This document shows positions 52,034-60,722 of a DNA stretch of 64,000 nt, piece by piece. Each line of letters starts with the position of its first letter. Within the stretch, counting starts at the first letter, position 1. Under the pieces are notes generated by a model. It saw only the letters and a list, made by a program, of their open reading frames with translations, was not told the DNA's origin and made no database searches. The translations under genes and the position numbers were made by a program. The DNA is from Methylovirgula sp. (GTDB lineage: Bacteria; Pseudomonadota; Alphaproteobacteria; Rhizobiales; Beijerinckiaceae): the NCBI RefSeq assembly GCF_037200945.1, contig NZ_JBBCGP010000001.1:1672501-1736500 (forward strand). The letters are read 5' to 3'.

Positions 52034-53173
52034 ATGCGTATAGCCGTGCCCGCCGAAACTGACCCTGCCGAAGCCAGGGTTGCCGCGACTCCGGAAACTG
52101 TCAAAAAGCTCATCGCTCTCGGTGCGAGCGTGGCGATCGAATCCGGCGCCGGCAACAAATCCTCTTTTCCCAATCGCGATTATGCCGCGGCAGGCGCGAA
52201 CATTGTGCCGGATGCCGTCGCAGCCCTTGCCGACGCCGATATCATTCTGCGCGTCCGGCGCCCCGAGGCGTCGCATCTCGGCGGAGCTAAAAAAGGCGCG
52301 CTGCTTCTCGCCATCCTCGATCCTTACGGCCATATCGATGCCTTGCAGGACATCGCGGCGACGGGCGTCGATGCGTTCGCCATGGAGCTGATGCCGCGCA
52401 TCACCCGCGCGCAGGTCATGGACGTGTTGTCGAGCCAGGCCAATCTCGCCGGCTATCGTGCGGTCGTCGATGCGGCGGCCGAATACGGACGCGCCGTGCC
52501 GATGATGATGACCGCGGCGGGCACCGTGCCGGCGGCGAAGGCTTTCATCATGGGTGTCGGCGTCGCCGGCCTCCAGGCGATTGCGACCGCCCGTCGGCTC
52601 GGCGCAATCGTTACCGCGACCGATGTACGTCCTGCGACCAAGGAACAGGTCGAATCCCTCGGCGCGAAATTCATCGCTGTCGAGGATGAGGAATTTAAAC
52701 AGGCCGAGACGGCGGGCGGCTATGCCAAGGAAATGTCGGCGGCCTATCAGGAAAAGCAGCTGGCGCTGACGGCTTCGCATATCGCCAAGCAGGACATCGT
52801 CATCACCACGGCGCTCATTCCCGGCCGGCCGGCGCCGAAACTCGTCACCGAAGCGATGATCGCTTCGATGCGGCCGGGCTCAATCATCGTTGACCTTGCG
52901 GCCGAGCGCGGCGGCAATACCGCTTTGACGCGGCCCGGCGAGAAGTTCACGACCGATAATGGCGTGACTATCCTTGGCTATCTCAATGTCGCCGGCCGTC
53001 TCGCCGCGACCGCCTCGTCGCTCTACGCGCGCAACCTGCTGGCGCTTGTCGATACGTTCGTCGACAAGCCGAACAAGGTACTTGCCGTCAATTGGGATGA
53101 CGAGGTCGTCAAGGCGACCTTGCTCACCAAGGACGGTGCGCTCGTCCATCCGAATTTCCAGAAGCCCGTCTGA
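52034..53173 (+). CDS. pntAA: NAD(P) transhydrogenase subunit alpha part 1
   Basis: 379 residues from ATG 52034 with GGAAG six bases upstream. The soluble NAD(H)-binding domain I of proton-translocating transhydrogenase: N-terminal AlaDH/PNT fold (AVPAETDPAEARVAATPETVKKL), the IMGVGVAGLQAIATARRLG Rossmann loop and RPAPKLVTEAMI. It passes hydride between NADH and NADP across the protomer, powered by the proton gradient. As in other Alphaproteobacteria the alpha subunit is split. The next gene follows after 15 bases. Confidence 0.95.
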   Translation: MRIAVPAETDPAEARVAATPETVKKLIALGASVAIESGAGNKSSFPNRDYAAAGANIVPDAVAALADADIILRVRRPEASHLGGAKKGALLLAILDPYGHIDALQDIAATGVDAFAMELMPRITRAQVMDVLSSQANLAGYRAVVDAAAEYGRAVPMMMTAAGTVPAAKAFIMGVGVAGLQAIATARRLGAIVTATDVRPATKEQVESLGAKFIAVEDEEFKQAETAGGYAKEMSAAYQEKQLALTASHIAKQDIVITTALIPGRPAPKLVTEAMIASMRPGSIIVDLAAERGGNTALTRPGEKFTTDNGVTILGYLNVAGRLAATASSLYARNLLALVDTFVDKPNKVLAVNWDDEVVKATLLTKDGALVHPNFQKPV

Positions 53174-53188
53174 CCCCGGAGTTGAGAC

Positions 53189-53638
53189 ATGGCCAGTGAT
53201 ACGCCCCAGCAGCTCGTCGATAAGGCGCAGGCCGCGGCGGCAAGTGCGCAGCACGCCGCTGATACGGCGCAAGCCTATGCCGACCAGATTTCGCACATGG
53301 CGGGCGCGGCGGCCCATACCGCGAGCGGCGGCGCGATCGACCCGTTCGTTTTTCGCTTTGCGATTTTCGTTCTCGCCGTCTTCGTCGGCTATTTCGTGGT
53401 CTGGGCGGTGACGCCGGCGCTGCATACGCCACTGATGTCGGTGACGAACGCAATATCCTCCGTGATTGTCGTGGGCGCGCTTCTCTCGGTCGGCGTCGAT
53501 GTCTCGACGCCGGGCGATGACGGCTCGATCCTCGCCCGCATCTTTGGTTTCATCGCATTGATCCTCGCCTCGGTGAACATTTTCGGCGGCTTCCTCGTCA
53601 CCGAGCGAATGCTGTCGATGTACAAGAAGAAGGGCTGA
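53189..53638 (+). CDS. pntAB: NAD(P) transhydrogenase subunit alpha part 2
   Basis: 149 residues. Helices at about 52-75, 84-105 and 112-138 form the membrane part (domain II, alpha side) of transhydrogenase. The TPLMSVTNAISSVIVVGAL segment is a family hallmark. The N-terminal 45 residues are an Ala/Gln-rich amphipathic helix linking to the soluble part. It ends four bases before pntB. Confidence 0.95.
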   Translation: MASDTPQQLVDKAQAAAASAQHAADTAQAYADQISHMAGAAAHTASGGAIDPFVFRFAIFVLAVFVGYFVVWAVTPALHTPLMSVTNAISSVIVVGALLSVGVDVSTPGDDGSILARIFGFIALILASVNIFGGFLVTERMLSMYKKKG

Positions 53639-53642
53639 CGCG

Positions 53643-55043
53643 ATGTCCGGCAATCTCGCCGCCCTGCTTTATCTCGCCTCGGGCGTTCTTTTCATCATCG
53701 CCTTGCGCGGTCTCTCTTCGCCGGCGACCTCGCGACGCGGCAATTTCGCCGGCATCATCGGCATGGCGATCGCCATCGTCACGACGCTGCTCTATCGCAT
53801 CCCATCGGGCCTGTCGGCGTGGATCTTCGTCGCCGCCGGCATTGCCATCGGCGGCGGCATTGGCGCCTGGCGTGCGCGTACCGTCGCGATGACGGCCATG
53901 CCGCAACTTGTCGCCTCGTTCCACGCGCTTGTCGGCCTTGCTGCCGTCTTCGTCGCGGCGGGCGCCCTCTATGCGCCGCAAGCCTTCGGCATCGGCACGC
54001 CGGGTGACATACACACCCAAAGCCTGATCGAAATGTCGATCGGTGTTGCCATCGGGGCCATCACCTTCACCGGCTCGGTCATCGCCTTCCTGAAACTCGA
54101 CGGGCGCATGTCCGGCGCGCCGATCCTGCTCCCGCAGCGCCATGCGATCAACATCCTGCTCGCGGTTTTGCTCGTCGTGCTGGTCGTGCTCTTCGTCATC
54201 ACCCAGAATCCGCTGCTCTTCTGGCTGGTCGCCATCGTCTCCTTCGTGATCGGGCTTCTGATCATCGTCCCGATCGGCGGCGCCGACATGCCGGTCGTCG
54301 TTTCGATGCTGAATTCCTATTCGGGTTGGGCGGCAGCAGGCATCGGTTTCACACTTGGAAATCTAGCGCTCATCATCACCGGCGCGCTCGTCGGCTCATC
54401 CGGTGCGATCCTTTCGTATATCATGTGCAAGGCGATGAACCGCTCCTTCATCTCGGTCATCCTCGGCGGCTTCGGCGGCGAGACGGCGGCTGCGGGGGCA
54501 GGGCATATCGAGACGCGGCCCGTGAAGCAGGGCTCGGCGGAAGACGCCGCCTTCATCCTCGAGAACGCTGGCAAGGTCATCATCGTGCCGGGCTATGGCA
54601 TGGCTGTCGCGCAGGCGCAGCACGCACTGCGCGAAATGGCCGATCGGCTGAAGAAAGAAGGCGTCGACGTCAAATATGCGATCCATCCGGTCGCCGGCCG
54701 TATGCCGGGCCATATGAACGTGCTGCTCGCCGAAGCCAACGTGCCTTACGACGAAGTGTTCGAGCTTGAGGACATCAACGCCGAATTCGCCCAGGCGGAT
54801 GTTGCCTTCGTGATCGGCGCCAACGATGTCACGAACCCTGCCGCCAAAACCGACAAAACGTCGCCGATTTACGGCATGCCGATCCTCGATGTCGAAAAGG
54901 CGAAGACCGTGCTCTTCATCAAGCGCGGCATGGGCTCGGGCTATGCCGGCGTCGAGAACGAATTGTTCTTCAAGCCGAATACGATGATGCTGTTCGGCGA
55001 CGCCAAGAAGATGGTCGAGAATATTTTGAAGTCGCTCACCTAG
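53643..55043 (+). CDS. pntB: NAD(P) transhydrogenase subunit beta
   Basis: 466 residues. Nine or so helices (domain II, beta side) are followed by the soluble NADP(H) domain III from about residue 285, with VIIVPGYGMAVAQAQHALREM, the HPVAGRMPGHMNVLLAEA loop and DVTNPAAKTDKTSPIYGMPIL. Conserved SFHALVGLAAV contains the histidine of the proton path. It completes a standard pntAA-AB-B operon that balances NADPH supply. Confidence 0.96.
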   Translation: MSGNLAALLYLASGVLFIIALRGLSSPATSRRGNFAGIIGMAIAIVTTLLYRIPSGLSAWIFVAAGIAIGGGIGAWRARTVAMTAMPQLVASFHALVGLAAVFVAAGALYAPQAFGIGTPGDIHTQSLIEMSIGVAIGAITFTGSVIAFLKLDGRMSGAPILLPQRHAINILLAVLLVVLVVLFVITQNPLLFWLVAIVSFVIGLLIIVPIGGADMPVVVSMLNSYSGWAAAGIGFTLGNLALIITGALVGSSGAILSYIMCKAMNRSFISVILGGFGGETAAAGAGHIETRPVKQGSAEDAAFILENAGKVIIVPGYGMAVAQAQHALREMADRLKKEGVDVKYAIHPVAGRMPGHMNVLLAEANVPYDEVFELEDINAEFAQADVAFVIGANDVTNPAAKTDKTSPIYGMPILDVEKAKTVLFIKRGMGSGYAGVENELFFKPNTMMLFGDAKKMVENILKSLT

Positions 55044-55056
55044 AGCGCCTTCGCGA

Positions 55057-55494
55057 TCAATCTTTCTGCGCGTCGAACAAAGCCCTCAACTCCGCGATGC
55101 CAAGCGCCACGGCGATGTTTCCGCTGTCGTCAAGGAATTCGTAAATTTCGCCGTTTTCGATATTGCGGTTGCTGAAAAGGACGATCGCCTCCTCTTCGCC
55201 GGCGCTTTCGGTATGCGGCTCGCCGTTCCCGCCGCTGATGACGTAGCTGCCGACCGGGCGCACTTCCTTCAGCTCGCCGTTGAGGCGAAAAATCCGTAAT
55301 TCGCCCTGCACGACGAAGGTCCGATAAGACGCCTTGTGCCGGTGCAGCATGATCTTCTCGTTGGGAACGAATTTGATCAGGAAGTCGGCAGTGCCGTTCT
55401 TCTCGTCAACATCATAGATGAAATAGGAAATTTGATCGAAGCCCTCGAGCTTCCGCCATATGATGCTGCGGTCGTCGAATGTATGCGCGGACAT
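55057..55494 (-). CDS. cupin-fold protein
   Basis: 145 residues, a single beta-barrel cupin. The first cupin motif appears around KIMLHRHKASYRTFVVQGELRIF (two His, Glu late) and the second at GEPHTESAGEEEAIVLF (His). Metal binding is thus plausible. Relatives include small dioxygenases and ligand sensors. It is divergent from an AraC regulator at 55633, which probably controls it. Substrate unknown. Confidence 0.8.
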   Translation of the reverse strand: MSAHTFDDRSIIWRKLEGFDQISYFIYDVDEKNGTADFLIKFVPNEKIMLHRHKASYRTFVVQGELRIFRLNGELKEVRPVGSYVISGGNGEPHTESAGEEEAIVLFSNRNIENGEIYEFLDDSGNIAVALGIAELRALFDAQKD

Positions 55495-55559
55495 GGCTTT
55501 CTCCCTGTGATGGCTTCTGCGAGCCGATATCCGCCTTCTAGCGCGGCCGTAGCGGCCTA

Positions 55560-55605
55560 ACTTGCCATTTGGTGCCAGCCGCTGGACTTGCCCTTTGGCG
55601 CCGGC
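55560..55605. promoter_or_regulatory. tandem direct repeat, candidate AraC-family operator
   Basis: ACTTGCCATTTGGTGCCAGC (55560-55579) and ACTTGCCCTTTGGCGCCGGC (55586-55605): 20-base units, 26-base period, with three differences (A/C, T/C, A/G). They lie between the cupin and the AraC-type gene, close to the regulator start. Confidence 0.55.
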
Positions 55606-55632
55606 CTAGTCTCCCGGTGTAGGGAGTACGCC

Positions 55633-56619
55633 ATGGAGACGCTTGCCCTTACCCGGGTCAGCACGATTGGGCCGATCGCGGATGTGATCGAAGCCGCGGG
55701 CGGATCGTTGGCGCGCGTGTTCCACCGCAGCGAATTGCCATTGGAACTCGTCACCCAGCCCGACCGTCTTATTCTTCTGAGCGACCAGTTCCGGCTCGTC
55801 GAGAATGCCGCGCGCGAGATCGGCGACGATGCATTCGCTGCGCGGCTCTCGATCGCGGGCGGCATAGCAGGGCTCGGTCCCTACGGTCGATTATTGTTGT
55901 CGTTCGACTCGCTCGGCGCCGCGATTACGAAGGGATATGCGAAGTTCGCGAGTCTCTTGCAGGCGGCGACGGAGATGGACCTTGTCGTGAGAGAAGGTTT
56001 GGCGCGGTGGACTTATCAAATTACCGCGCCCGTTACGATCGGGCGTCAGAGGAATGAGATCCTCGCCATCGGCTATATGCTGAATATCCTTCGCCACTTT
56101 GCCGGGGCGCGTTGGACGCCCGAGGCGATCTTCGTGCCGGGCATTTTGCAGGGACGCGGCGAGATCGAAAAGATTTTCGGCGGTGATGTCATGCGTGGTG
56201 AGCGCACGACGGTCGTCTTTCCCGCCGATCTCCTTGACCTGCCGAATCCGTCGCTGAGGCCCTGGCGCGAAACCTACGATGAAATTCCGAATGATCGCGA
56301 GTTTGTCGGCGTCGCGGAACACATGATCCGGCTGGGGATTCTGGAACAATCGCCGGGGATCGATCACGTCGCCACGCGGCTCGGGCTGTCGCGGCGCACT
56401 TTTCAGCGCCGGCTTGCGACGCATGGCGTGACCTTCGAGCGATTGGCAGAGGGTGTTGTCTTCGCGCAGGCGCGCGCCAAGCTTGACGCCAAGCAGCAGG
56501 CCATCACCGACATTGCGTTGGAATTAGGCTATTCCGATCCGGCGCATTTCAGCCGTGCATTTCGCCGATGGACTGGGGAAACGCCAAGGCATTGGCGTGC
56601 GCGTCAGCTACAGAGCTAA
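55633..56619 (+). CDS. AraC family transcriptional regulator
   Basis: 328 residues from ATG 55633 (GGGAG six bases upstream). The N-terminal two thirds look like the ligand-binding part of OruR/ArgR-type AraC proteins (RVFHRSELPLELVTQPDRLILL, LGPYGRLLLSFDSLGAAI). The C-terminal HTH_18 is shown by GLSRRTFQRRLATHGVTFERL and DIALELGYSDPAHFSRAFRRWTGETPRHW. It is divergent from the cupin and has tandem repeats in front, so it probably senses a small molecule handled by the cupin. It overlaps the next gene's end by four bases. Confidence 0.9.
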   Translation: METLALTRVSTIGPIADVIEAAGGSLARVFHRSELPLELVTQPDRLILLSDQFRLVENAAREIGDDAFAARLSIAGGIAGLGPYGRLLLSFDSLGAAITKGYAKFASLLQAATEMDLVVREGLARWTYQITAPVTIGRQRNEILAIGYMLNILRHFAGARWTPEAIFVPGILQGRGEIEKIFGGDVMRGERTTVVFPADLLDLPNPSLRPWRETYDEIPNDREFVGVAEHMIRLGILEQSPGIDHVATRLGLSRRTFQRRLATHGVTFERLAEGVVFAQARAKLDAKQQAITDIALELGYSDPAHFSRAFRRWTGETPRHWRARQLQS

Positions 56620-57458
56620 GCTCGCAGACGCGATTGGCCGTCGCGCGCGACTTTGTTGTTGGGGTCGAACGCAAGCGCGCGATCGTAGGATTCGGCCGCC
56701 TTGTTGCGATTGCCGAGCTTTTCATAGGCGAGGCCGAGGCCCGCCCAGGCATTGGCGTCTTTGTTATTGACGTTCAGAGCGGCGTTGAAGTCTTCGATCG
56801 CCTTGTCCGCCTTGCCAAGCGCGAGCAAGCTTTCGCCGCGCGCTTCATAAGGCGCGCCGACGAATGGATCACGATCGATCGCATTGTCGAAATCGGTGAT
56901 CGCCGCCTGATAATTGCCCTGGCGCTGGAAGATCAGACCGCGCGCATGATAGGCCTGCGCATTCTCCGGGTTAAGCCGGATGGCATTGTCGAGATCGGCG
57001 CGCGCCTGATCGAGCTTGTCGTTCACGCGCAGGAGATTGGCGCGGCCGATATAGGCAGGGGCGTGGTTCGGATTGGCGATGATCGCCTGATTGAAGTCGG
57101 CGAGCGCGAGATCGTCGTGGTTGGTCTGGCGATAGGCGAGCGCGCGGTTGGTCAGCGCGGCGGCGTCGTTGGGATTGAGCTTGATCGCCTGGCTGAAGTC
57201 GGCGATCGCCGCATCATATTGCGCGATGCGCGCATAGGCGACGCCGCGCGTATTGTAAGCTTCGGCACTGCTGGGGTTGCGCTGGATGACGTCGGACAGC
57301 GAGCTGATATTGGCCTGAGACTGTTGCGGCGTCTCCTGCGTCACCTCGGCGACGCCCGCGCCCGCTGGACCGAGCGAATTGCCGTTCTCGCACGCCGCGA
57401 GACCGGCCGCCGCGAGCAAAAGCGAAATGAGCGCGAAAGGACGTCGAATCAATTTCAT
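56616..57458 (-). CDS. TPR-repeat lipoprotein
   Basis: 280 residues. A lipoprotein signal with lipobox LAAC (Cys at about 23) precedes five to six TPR units of 34 residues, each with the A-Y-x-x-R-G and A-x-x-D-F/Y-x-x-A-I pattern (AEAYNTRGVAYARIAQYDAAIADFSQAI and its repeats). Probably attached to the membrane in the periplasm as a protein-protein scaffold, resembling NlpI/YbgF-type factors. It is convergent with the AraC gene. Confidence 0.88.
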   Translation of the reverse strand: MKLIRRPFALISLLLAAAGLAACENGNSLGPAGAGVAEVTQETPQQSQANISSLSDVIQRNPSSAEAYNTRGVAYARIAQYDAAIADFSQAIKLNPNDAAALTNRALAYRQTNHDDLALADFNQAIIANPNHAPAYIGRANLLRVNDKLDQARADLDNAIRLNPENAQAYHARGLIFQRQGNYQAAITDFDNAIDRDPFVGAPYEARGESLLALGKADKAIEDFNAALNVNNKDANAWAGLGLAYEKLGNRNKAAESYDRALAFDPNNKVARDGQSRLRA

Positions 57459-57643
57459 CGAAATTCAAGTCCCGGATCAACTCGTTCTTGCTTTGCGCGT
57501 GAATCGCCAGAAACGGTACGATCAGACAGGCCGCGGGGCCTTTAGGCCCCGGCAATCCGGCAAGATTGCGACCAATCCCGCCGGCTCTTCGCAGAATATA
57601 TTGCGATATCGAAAAACGATGCGCTGTCAGTGCGCAATCAGAC

Positions 57644-57883
57644 TTAGCGTGCGCCGACGACCGGCTTCGGCTTCATCGGCAACAGGCCTTCACGCTGCAG
57701 CTTCTTCCGCGCCAACTTGCGCGCCCGGCGCACCGCTTCGGCCTTTTCACGCGCCCGCTTCTCGGAGGGCTTCTCGTAATGGCCGCGAAGCTTCATTTCG
57801 CGGAAAATCCCTTCACGCTGCATCTTCTTCTTCAGCGCCTTAAGGGCCTGGTCAACATTGTTGTCACGAACCAGAACTTGCAC
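57644..57883 (-). CDS. rpsU: 30S ribosomal protein S21
   Basis: 79 residues. VLVRDNNVDQALKALKKKMQREGIF at the start, then the basic EKPSEKRAREKAEAVRRARKLARKK helix, standard for bS21. It helps the small subunit in initiation. It is monocistronic here, with about 150 bases to the purK stop upstream. Confidence 0.96.
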   Translation of the reverse strand: MQVLVRDNNVDQALKALKKKMQREGIFREMKLRGHYEKPSEKRAREKAEAVRRARKLARKKLQREGLLPMKPKPVVGAR

Positions 57884-58030
57884 GCGGCGATCCTTGTCTT
57901 GCGCCGACGGCTCATCGCCCCGGCAGGATGAAAGTCTAGACTTTCGGGAATAGAATCACGGGCGCAAAAGCGCCACGATCTGGATTTTGCAGATAGCAGA
58001 GCCGGCCGTTCTTGTCCAGCGCGGAACGGC

Positions 58031-59134
58031 CTATTCGTCCCGGTCCAGCACCCGCGTCACATGACCCATTTTGCGGCCCGGCCGGGCCTCCGCCTTGCCG
58101 TAGAGGTGCAGGCAGGCACCCGGTTCGCGCAGAATGTCGGGCCAGGCATTGACGTCATCGCCGATCAGATTGCGCATTTCGACCGCGGCGCCATGGTGGC
58201 GAGTCGCGCCGAGCGGCCAGCCGGCGATAGCGCGGATATGCTGCTCGAATTGCGAGCAGGGGGCGCCATCGAGGGTCCAATGGCCGGAATTATGAACCCG
58301 GGGCGCCGTCTCGTTGACGCGAATCTTTTGCACGAGCCGCCCATCGTCCGGCTCCTTCGTCACAAAAAGCTCGACCGCCAGAACGCCGATATAATCCAAC
58401 GCGTCGGCAATCTTTTTCGCCGTTGCCACCGCTGCCACCGCGCAGGCCGCATCGATCTTTGCCGGGGCGCGGCTGACGCTCAGAATATGGTTGGCGTGAA
58501 CATTCTCGGTCACGTCATAGGCGGCAAATTCACCGTCGAGGCTACGCGCCGCGATGACCGAGATTTCCTTGATGAAGGGAACAACGCCTTCGAGGATCGA
58601 TGGCGTGCCGCCGAGGCCGCGAAATACCGCGCCGAGGTCGGAGCCCTCGCGGATCATCACCTGACCCTTGCCGTCATAGCCGAAACGGCGCGTCTTCAGG
58701 ATCGACGGGCGGCCGAGCTCGCCGACCGCGCGGGCCAAAGCGCCAGCATCCTCGACGCCACGATAGGGCGCGGTGGCAATGCCGAGATCGGTCAGAAAAT
58801 CTTTCTCCGTCAGCCGGTCCTGGCTCACCGCGAGGGCAGCAGGGCCGGGGCGCACAGGCCGCAGAGCGGCAAGCAAATCCGCAGTGCGGGCGGGCACGTT
58901 CTCGAATTCGTAGGTGACGACATCGACGGTTTCGGCGAAAGCCTGCAGTGCCGATTCGTTTTTGTACGGCGCGATGGTCTTGGCCGCCGCGACATCGAAG
59001 GCCGGGCTATCGGCGTCGGGGCAGAAAATATGGGTTTTCAGGCCAAGCCGAGCCGCCGCCATGGCCAGCATCCGGCCCAATTGGCCGCCGCCTAAAATTC
59101 CGATTGTGTCGCCCGGCGAGAGTTGCGCGGCCAT
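58031..59134 (-). CDS. purK: 5-(carboxyamino)imidazole ribonucleotide synthase
   Basis: 367 residues from ATG 59134; the frame is open upstream over purE but the family start is IGILGGGQLGRMLAMAAARLG. ATP-grasp enzyme that carboxylates AIR at N5 in purine synthesis. The KTRRFGYDGKGQ loop, EFAAYDVTENVH and the metal-site NETAPRVHNSGHWTLDGAPCSQFEQH block are present. It begins four bases after the purE stop. The C-terminal HLYGKAEARPGRKMGHVT is typical. Confidence 0.95.
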   Translation of the reverse strand: MAAQLSPGDTIGILGGGQLGRMLAMAAARLGLKTHIFCPDADSPAFDVAAAKTIAPYKNESALQAFAETVDVVTYEFENVPARTADLLAALRPVRPGPAALAVSQDRLTEKDFLTDLGIATAPYRGVEDAGALARAVGELGRPSILKTRRFGYDGKGQVMIREGSDLGAVFRGLGGTPSILEGVVPFIKEISVIAARSLDGEFAAYDVTENVHANHILSVSRAPAKIDAACAVAAVATAKKIADALDYIGVLAVELFVTKEPDDGRLVQKIRVNETAPRVHNSGHWTLDGAPCSQFEQHIRAIAGWPLGATRHHGAAVEMRNLIGDDVNAWPDILREPGACLHLYGKAEARPGRKMGHVTRVLDRDE

Positions 59135-59138
59135 CAAC

Positions 59139-59624
59139 CTACTCGGGATGCTTGGCGACTGCGGCGGTCTGCGCCGCGCGCCAATCCGCGAGCCGCCCGG
59201 CGAGCGCCTTGTCGTCCAACGCGAGGATCGCCGCGGCAAGCAGGGCTGCGTTGACGGCGCCGGCCTCGCCGATCGCCAGGCAGCCGACCGGAATACCCGC
59301 CGGCATCTGGACGATGGAATAAAGCGAATCCTGGCCCGAAAGCGCCTTGCTCTCGATCGGCACGCCAAGAACGGGCAGGGGGGTCATGGCCGCGGTCATG
59401 CCCGGCAGATGCGCCGCGCCGCCCGCCCCGGCGATGATCACCTTGAATCCCGACGCCTCGGCGCCCTTGGCGAATTTGACCAGCCGGTCCGGCGTGCGAT
59501 GCGCCGACACGATCTCCGCCGAATAGCTGACATCAAGTTTGTCCAGCGTTTCCGCGGCGTGGCGCATGGTCTTCCAATCGGACTGGCTGCCCATGACGAT
59601 GGCGACAAGTTTGGGAATGGACAT
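59139..59624 (-). CDS. purE: N5-carboxyaminoimidazole ribonucleotide mutase
   Basis: 161 residues. IVMGSQSDWKTMRHAAETL phosphate-binding start, EIVSAHRTPDRL, AGAGGAAHLPGMTAAMT and GVPIESKALSGQDSLYSIVQMPAGIPVG are full PurE signatures. Converts N5-CAIR to CAIR. It forms the classic purEK pair with the next gene. Confidence 0.96.
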   Translation of the reverse strand: MSIPKLVAIVMGSQSDWKTMRHAAETLDKLDVSYSAEIVSAHRTPDRLVKFAKGAEASGFKVIIAGAGGAAHLPGMTAAMTPLPVLGVPIESKALSGQDSLYSIVQMPAGIPVGCLAIGEAGAVNAALLAAAILALDDKALAGRLADWRAAQTAAVAKHPE

Positions 59625-59732
59625 GAAGACCTTGCAAGGCGGCTGAACAGCCGGCCGAAAAGAAAGGCAGCGTCCTAGACGAAGGGCCGCTGCGGCGCAA
59701 GCGGCGCAGTCGCTTAACTGCCAATAGTTTGC

Positions 59733-60515
59733 TCAGAGACGGGCGACCCAGCGCAGGATATAATTCGCGACGTCTTCCCAGCCGGGCTCGCCGATCAGAA
59801 AATGCGAATGCCCGGGGAAATATTTGAAGTCGGTTTCGGCCGACGACTTTTTCTGCAAGTTGAAGGCGCCCATCGCGGTGAACGGTGTCACCGTGCGATC
59901 TTTTTCGGCGGCCGTAATGAGCAGCGGCTGCGTGCGGCGCTTGGGATGGACATGCGTGCCGATCCAGAACGCGTCTTCGTAAAAAATGCGCCCCGGCGCG
60001 GGAACGACGAGCCGATCGTAAGCTTCGTTCTGAATATCCGGCGGCGCCGCGTTGGCGAACGACCGGGCAAAAGCTTCACGCGACAGTTGGAACGGCTGCT
60101 CCCATCCTTGCCAGCGCAAAAGCACCGGCGACGCGGCGGCAAGCGAGACAGCGCCCGGAACCACACCCGCAATCGGCGCCGGATCGATTGCAACGCCCGC
60201 CCAGCCCAAGCCGCGATCAAGCAGAAGTTGGGTGAAAAGACCGCCGAAGGAATGACCGATGATCAGCGGCTTCTCCGGCATAGCTTTGATGAACGTCTGG
60301 TAGTGATCGACGATCTCGGTGATGCCTAGCGCACCCAGGCCGGGCGGAGGATCGCGGCGTAATTCGTCCGATGACGCGCCGTCGAGATAAGGCCATGCCG
60401 GCGCGTAGGTCGTGTAACCAGCCGCCTGAAATGATCTGCGGAAATTGTCCCAGCAGGCGGGAATCATCCAGGCGCCGTGGATGAAGACAATTGTCTTGCT
60501 GGCATTCTCGGCCAT
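59733..60515 (-). CDS. alpha/beta hydrolase
   Basis: 260 residues from ATG 60515, with GGGGAAG seven bases upstream. The oxyanion-type IVFIHGAWM, nucleophile Ser in IIGHSFGGL, an Asp probably in ITAAEKDRTVT and His in PGHSHFLIGE complete a triad. It resembles hydrolases of the esterase/haloperoxidase-like type without clear specificity. No signal peptide. Divergent from the aldo/keto reductase at 60723. Confidence 0.85.
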   Translation of the reverse strand: MAENASKTIVFIHGAWMIPACWDNFRRSFQAAGYTTYAPAWPYLDGASSDELRRDPPPGLGALGITEIVDHYQTFIKAMPEKPLIIGHSFGGLFTQLLLDRGLGWAGVAIDPAPIAGVVPGAVSLAAASPVLLRWQGWEQPFQLSREAFARSFANAAPPDIQNEAYDRLVVPAPGRIFYEDAFWIGTHVHPKRRTQPLLITAAEKDRTVTPFTAMGAFNLQKKSSAETDFKYFPGHSHFLIGEPGWEDVANYILRWVARL

Positions 60516-60722
60516 GATCGAGCTTCCCCGTTCCTGGCGCTCTCGCACCGTCACATCGCCGCAAAAAGAAGCTGCGCCTATGGCGTGACGAATGCAAGAC
60601 GTCGCGAAGACATCAAGCAAGACATGGCGGAGGTTGCTGTGCATCTGGTTTTGAAGCCCGAAGCCGGGCTAGAAATTGCTGCGGTCACGGCGGCGCGTAC
60701 CGCGCAACACATGGAAACAGCC

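Noticed and set aside
56568..57545. 325-codon plus-strand frame over the TPR gene
   Set aside because: Apparent internal repetition only mirrors the TPR repeats of the real gene on the minus strand.
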